Source: Micromussa lordhowensis
Lineage: Eukaryota; Cnidaria; Anthozoa; Scleractinia; Lobophylliidae
NCBI GenBank assembly: GCA_964020085.1
Contig: CAXHUQ010001387.1
Location: 404,501 to 468,500, forward strand
DNA: 64,000 bases
Reading direction: 5' to 3'
In this document: positions 61,321 through 64,000 of the stretch, piece after piece
Layout of the letters: the number at the start of each line of letters is the position of its first letter
Position numbering within the stretch: the stretch's first letter is position 1
Notes under the pieces: model-generated
What the model saw: only the letters and a program-made list of their open reading frames with translations
Told to the model about the DNA's origin: nothing
Database searches by the model: none
Translations under genes and position numbers: made by a program

Positions 61321-61731
61321 GCCCGTAAAGCCGAGCTATGGCAAATTTGGCAAGGACACCCTCATCGTGCATTTTCTGAAATTCTGCAAAGTTGCGACCA
61401 AAGCAAACTCCTTCAAAAAAAAGGCCACAAAACACCCTGGCACAAATGCCATCATCTCCTATTTAGGATACACTTAAAGTGCAAAAATAGCACAACATTT
61501 TGCTGCAAACAGCGGCTCCCAAAGTGGCCGTAAAGCTGAGCTATGGCACATTTGGCAAGGACACCCTCATCGCGCATTGTCTGAAATTCTGCAAAGTTGC
61601 GACCAAGGGAATCTCCTCCAAAAAGAAGGCAACAAAAAAAACCCTGGCGCAAATGCCATCATCCCCTAATTAGGATGCACTTGAACCGCAAACATAGCAC
61701 AACATTTGGCTGCAAACGGCGGCTCCCAAAG
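61287..61731 (-). repeat. D-array HOR, first unit start (2,269-bp period)
   Basis: This segment recurs at +2,269 bp (11 monomers of about 206 bp) with only a few differences. Shared variants include GTGGCCGTAAAGCTGAG, CATTGTCTGAAATTC and ACATTTGGCTGCAAACGGC. Confidence 0.82.
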
Positions 61732-62519
61732 TGCCCGTAAAGCTTAGTTAGGGCAAATTTGGCAAGGACACCCTCATCGCGCATTTCTGAAATTCTGCAA
61801 AGTTGCGACCAAGGGGAACTCCTTCAAAAAGAAGGCCACAAAAACACCCTGGCGCAAAAGCCATCATCTCCTAGTTAGTTTGCACTTGAAGTGCTAACAT
61901 AGCACAATATTTTGCTGGAAACCGCGGCTCTTAAAGTGTCCGTAAGGCAGGGTTATGGCAAATCTGGCAAAGACACCCTCATCGTGCATTTTCTGAAATT
62001 CTGCAAAGTTGCGACCAAGGGAAACTCCTTCAAAAAAAAGGCCACAAAACACCCTGGCACAAATGCCATCATCTCCTAATTAAGATACACTTAAAGTGCA
62101 AAAATAGCACAACATTTTGCTGCAAACAGCGGCTCCCAAAGTGCCCATAAAGCCGAGCTGTAGCAAATTTAGCAAGGACACGCTCATCGCGCATTTTCTA
62201 AAATTCCGCAAGGTTGCAACCAAGAGGAACTCCTCCAAAAAGTAGGCCACAAAAAAACCCTGGCGAAAATGCCATCATCTGCTAATTAGAATATGCTGGA
62301 ATTGCAAACATGGCACAACATTTTGTTGCAAACCGCGGCTCCTAAAGCTCCCGTAAAGTAAAGCTATGCCAAATTTGGCAAGGAGACCCTCATTGCGCGT
62401 TTTCTGAAATTCTGCAAAGTTGCTACCAGGGGAAAGTCCTGCAAAGAGAAGGCCACAAAAAACACCCTGGCGCAAAAGCCATCATGTCCTAATTAAAATG
62501 CACTTACAGTGCCAACATA

Positions 62520-63540
62520 GCACAACATTTTGCTGCAAACTGCGGCTCTCAAAGTGCCCGTGAAGCCGAGCTGTGTCAAATTTGCCAAGGAGACCCTCAG
62601 CGCGCGTTTTCTGAAATTCTGCAAAGTTGCGACCAGGGGAAACGCCTGCAAAAATAAGGCCACATGAAACACCTTGGGGCAAAAGCCATCATGTCAATAA
62701 TATGATTTCCTTGAAGTGCCAACCTAGCACAACATTTTGCTGCAAACCGCGGCTCCCAAACTGCCCGTGAAGCCGAGCTATGTCAAATTTGCCAAGGAGA
62801 CCCTCAGCGCGCGTTTAATGAAATTCTGCAAAGTTGCGACCAGGGGAAACTCCTGCAAAAAGAAGGCCACAAAAAACACCCTGGCGCGAATACCATCATG
62901 TTCTAATTAACGTTTCCTTGAAGTGCCAACCTAGCACAACATTTTGCTGCAAACTGCGGCTCCCAAAGTGCCCGTGAATCCGAGCTATGTCAAGTTTGCC
63001 AAGGAGACCCTCAGCGCGCGTTTTCTGAAATTCTGCAAAGTTGCGACCAGGGGAAACTCCTGCAAAAAGAAGGCCACAAAAACACCCTGGCGCGAATGCC
63101 ATCATGTCGTAATTAAAATTTCCTTAAAGTGCCAACCTACCACAACATTTTGCTGCAAACTGCGGCTCCCAAAGTGCCCGCGAAGCCGAGCTATGTCAAA
63201 TTTGCCAAGAAGACCCTCAGCGCGCGTTTTTTGAAATTCTGCAAAGTTGCGACCAGGGGAAACTCCTGCAAAAAGCAGGCCACAAAAGCACATTGGCGCG
63301 AATGCCATCATGTCGTAATTACGATTTCCATAAAGTGCCAACCTAGCAAAACATTTTGCTGCAAACCGCGGCTCCCAAAGTGCCCGTGAAGCCGAGCTAT
63401 GTCAAATTTGCCAAGGAGACCCTCAGCGCGCGGTTTCTAAAATTCTGCAAAGTTGCGACCAGGGGAAACTCCTGCAAACAGAAGGCCACAAAAAACACCC
63501 TGTCGCGAATATCATCATGTCCTAATTAAAATTTTCTGGA
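62520..63540 (-). repeat. D2 monomer run with GCGCGC
   Basis: Five consecutive D2 monomers carry GAGACCCTCAGCGCGCG (near 62,590, 62,796, 63,006, 63,213 and 63,420). Their reverse complement holds GTCTCCTTGGCAAA, the B marker. The monomer near 62,385 is intermediate (TTTGGCAAGGAGACC) and lies at the D1/D2 boundary. Confidence 0.8.
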
Positions 63541-63553
63541 AGTCCCAACCTAG

Positions 63554-64000
63554 CACAACATTTTGCTGCAAACCGCGCTCGCAAAGTGCCCGTAAAGCCG
63601 AGCTATGGCAAATTTGGCAAGGACACCCTCATCGTGCATTTTCTGAAATTCTGCAAAGTTGCGACCAAGGGAAACTCCTTCAAAAAAAAAGGCCACAAAA
63701 ACACCCTGGCACAAATGGCATCATCTCCTAATTAGGATACACTTAAAGTGCAAAAATAGCGCAACATTTTGCTGCAAACAGCGGCTCCCAAAGTGGCCGT
63801 AAAGCTGAGCTATGGCACATTTGGCAAGGACACCCTCATCGCGCATTGTCTGAAATTCTGCAAAGTTGCGACCAAGGGAATCTCCTCCAAAAAGAAGGCA
63901 ACAAAAAAAACCCTGGCGCAAATGCCATCATCTCCTAATTAGGATGCACTTGAACCGCAAACATAGCACAACATTTGGCTGCAAACGGCGGCTCCCAAAG
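63554..64000 (-). repeat. D-array HOR, second unit, cut by window end
   Basis: Match to 61,287-61,731. A few extra bases in A runs near 63,681 shift the offset from 2,267 to 2,269. The unit runs off the end of the window. Confidence 0.82.

Larger units (their letters stand above)
61287..64000 (-). repeat. Satellite array, subfamily D, inverted (about 206-bp monomer)
   Basis: About 13 monomers read on the minus strand. ACATTTT starts at 61,291, 61,495, 61,702, then about every 205-207 bp to 63,764. Relative to the 219-bp unit, each lacks about 13-14 bp (the segment equivalent to GAAGCCCCTATAGTC). D also has TGCAAAGTTGCGACC where A and B have the complement of GGTCCCCCCTTGGCAAAA. Two types alternate: D1 (TTTGGCAAGGACACC, A-like) and D2 (TTTGCCAAGGAGACC with CAGCGCGCG, B-like). 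The array continues past the window. Confidence 0.93.

Noticed and set aside
61069..61533. 154-codon open frame across the polarity switch
   Set aside because: It is half plus-oriented monomer and half inverted monomer and exists only because the two arrays meet here. No family motif is present, and a 66-codon frame overlaps it on the other strand.
1216..63921. Dozens of 61-82-codon open frames on both strands, with recurring words such as ISENGRF and KTPWRKWHH
   Set aside because: They are the same monomer translated again and again. Both strands and several frames are open at once, T-run changes shift the frame without compensation, and no recognisable domain, promoter or splice structure accompanies them.
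1..64000. CRISPR array
   Set aside because: Repeats are 219 bp and directly adjacent, with no unique spacers and no cas genes.
1..64000. CENP-B box (core TTCG....A..CGGG)
   Set aside because: I looked for the core pattern by eye in the A, B, C and D monomers and did not find it. A pattern search on every monomer would settle this.
1..64000. Telomere-type short repeats, rRNA or tRNA genes
   Set aside because: No telomeric hexamer or heptamer tract, no tRNA-like A/B boxes and no rRNA core words were seen. The only non-satellite sequence is the 118-bp element and the 17-bp joint at 61,270.

Overview
The whole 64 kb is satellite DNA. I see no protein-coding gene, rRNA, tRNA, CRISPR array or bacterial signal. 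Almost every base belongs to one tandem repeat family with a 219-bp monomer, roughly 290 units in all. These are organised into nested higher-order repeats (HORs) and interrupted only by ten copies of one 118-bp foldback (MITE-like) insertion. This layout is that of a heterochromatic (centromeric, pericentromeric or subtelomeric) block of a eukaryotic chromosome. A plant is plausible because of the MITE and the HOR style, but nothing in the sequence names the species and I do not recognise the monomer.

Layout. (1) 1 to about 34,880: subfamily A, plus orientation, marked by GTGTCCTTGCCAAA, CTCTGCGGACAC, GATGATGCCATTTG and TGTGCTATGTTTGCAC. It contains all ten MITE copies and HOR blocks of 1,443, 2,539 and 2,105 bp. 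Two further block pairs lie 13-15 kb apart. (2) About 34,880 to 59,330: subfamily B, plus orientation, marked by GTCTCCTTGGCAAA, CTCTACGGGCAC, GGTGATGCAATTTG and TCTCCTATGATTGCAC. It has no MITE. A 7,587-bp offset duplication dominates 35.7-48.1 kb and carries nested dimer amplification and truncated monomers. From 48.1 to 59.3 kb monomers are more divergent. (3) About 59,330 to 61,269: subfamily C, plus orientation, a mosaic of A and B markers with its own CTATACGG. (4) About 61,287 to 64,000: subfamily D, in the opposite orientation, with a shorter (about 206-bp) monomer and an 11-monomer HOR of about 2,269 bp.

Main signals. The MITE sits at the same base of the monomer with the same flanking 10-bp duplication in every copy, so it inserted once and was then spread by satellite amplification. 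It therefore works as a tracer of HOR history. The array reverses polarity at about 61,270-61,286. A 15-bp dyad, TGCACTT-N-AAGTGCA, recurs through A, B and C and in degraded form in D. A CGGCTC/GAGCCG stem recurs in A and B, and the MITE target overlaps its right arm. The short open frames seen throughout are by-products of a repeat whose length (219 = 3 x 73) preserves frame, and I do not call them genes.
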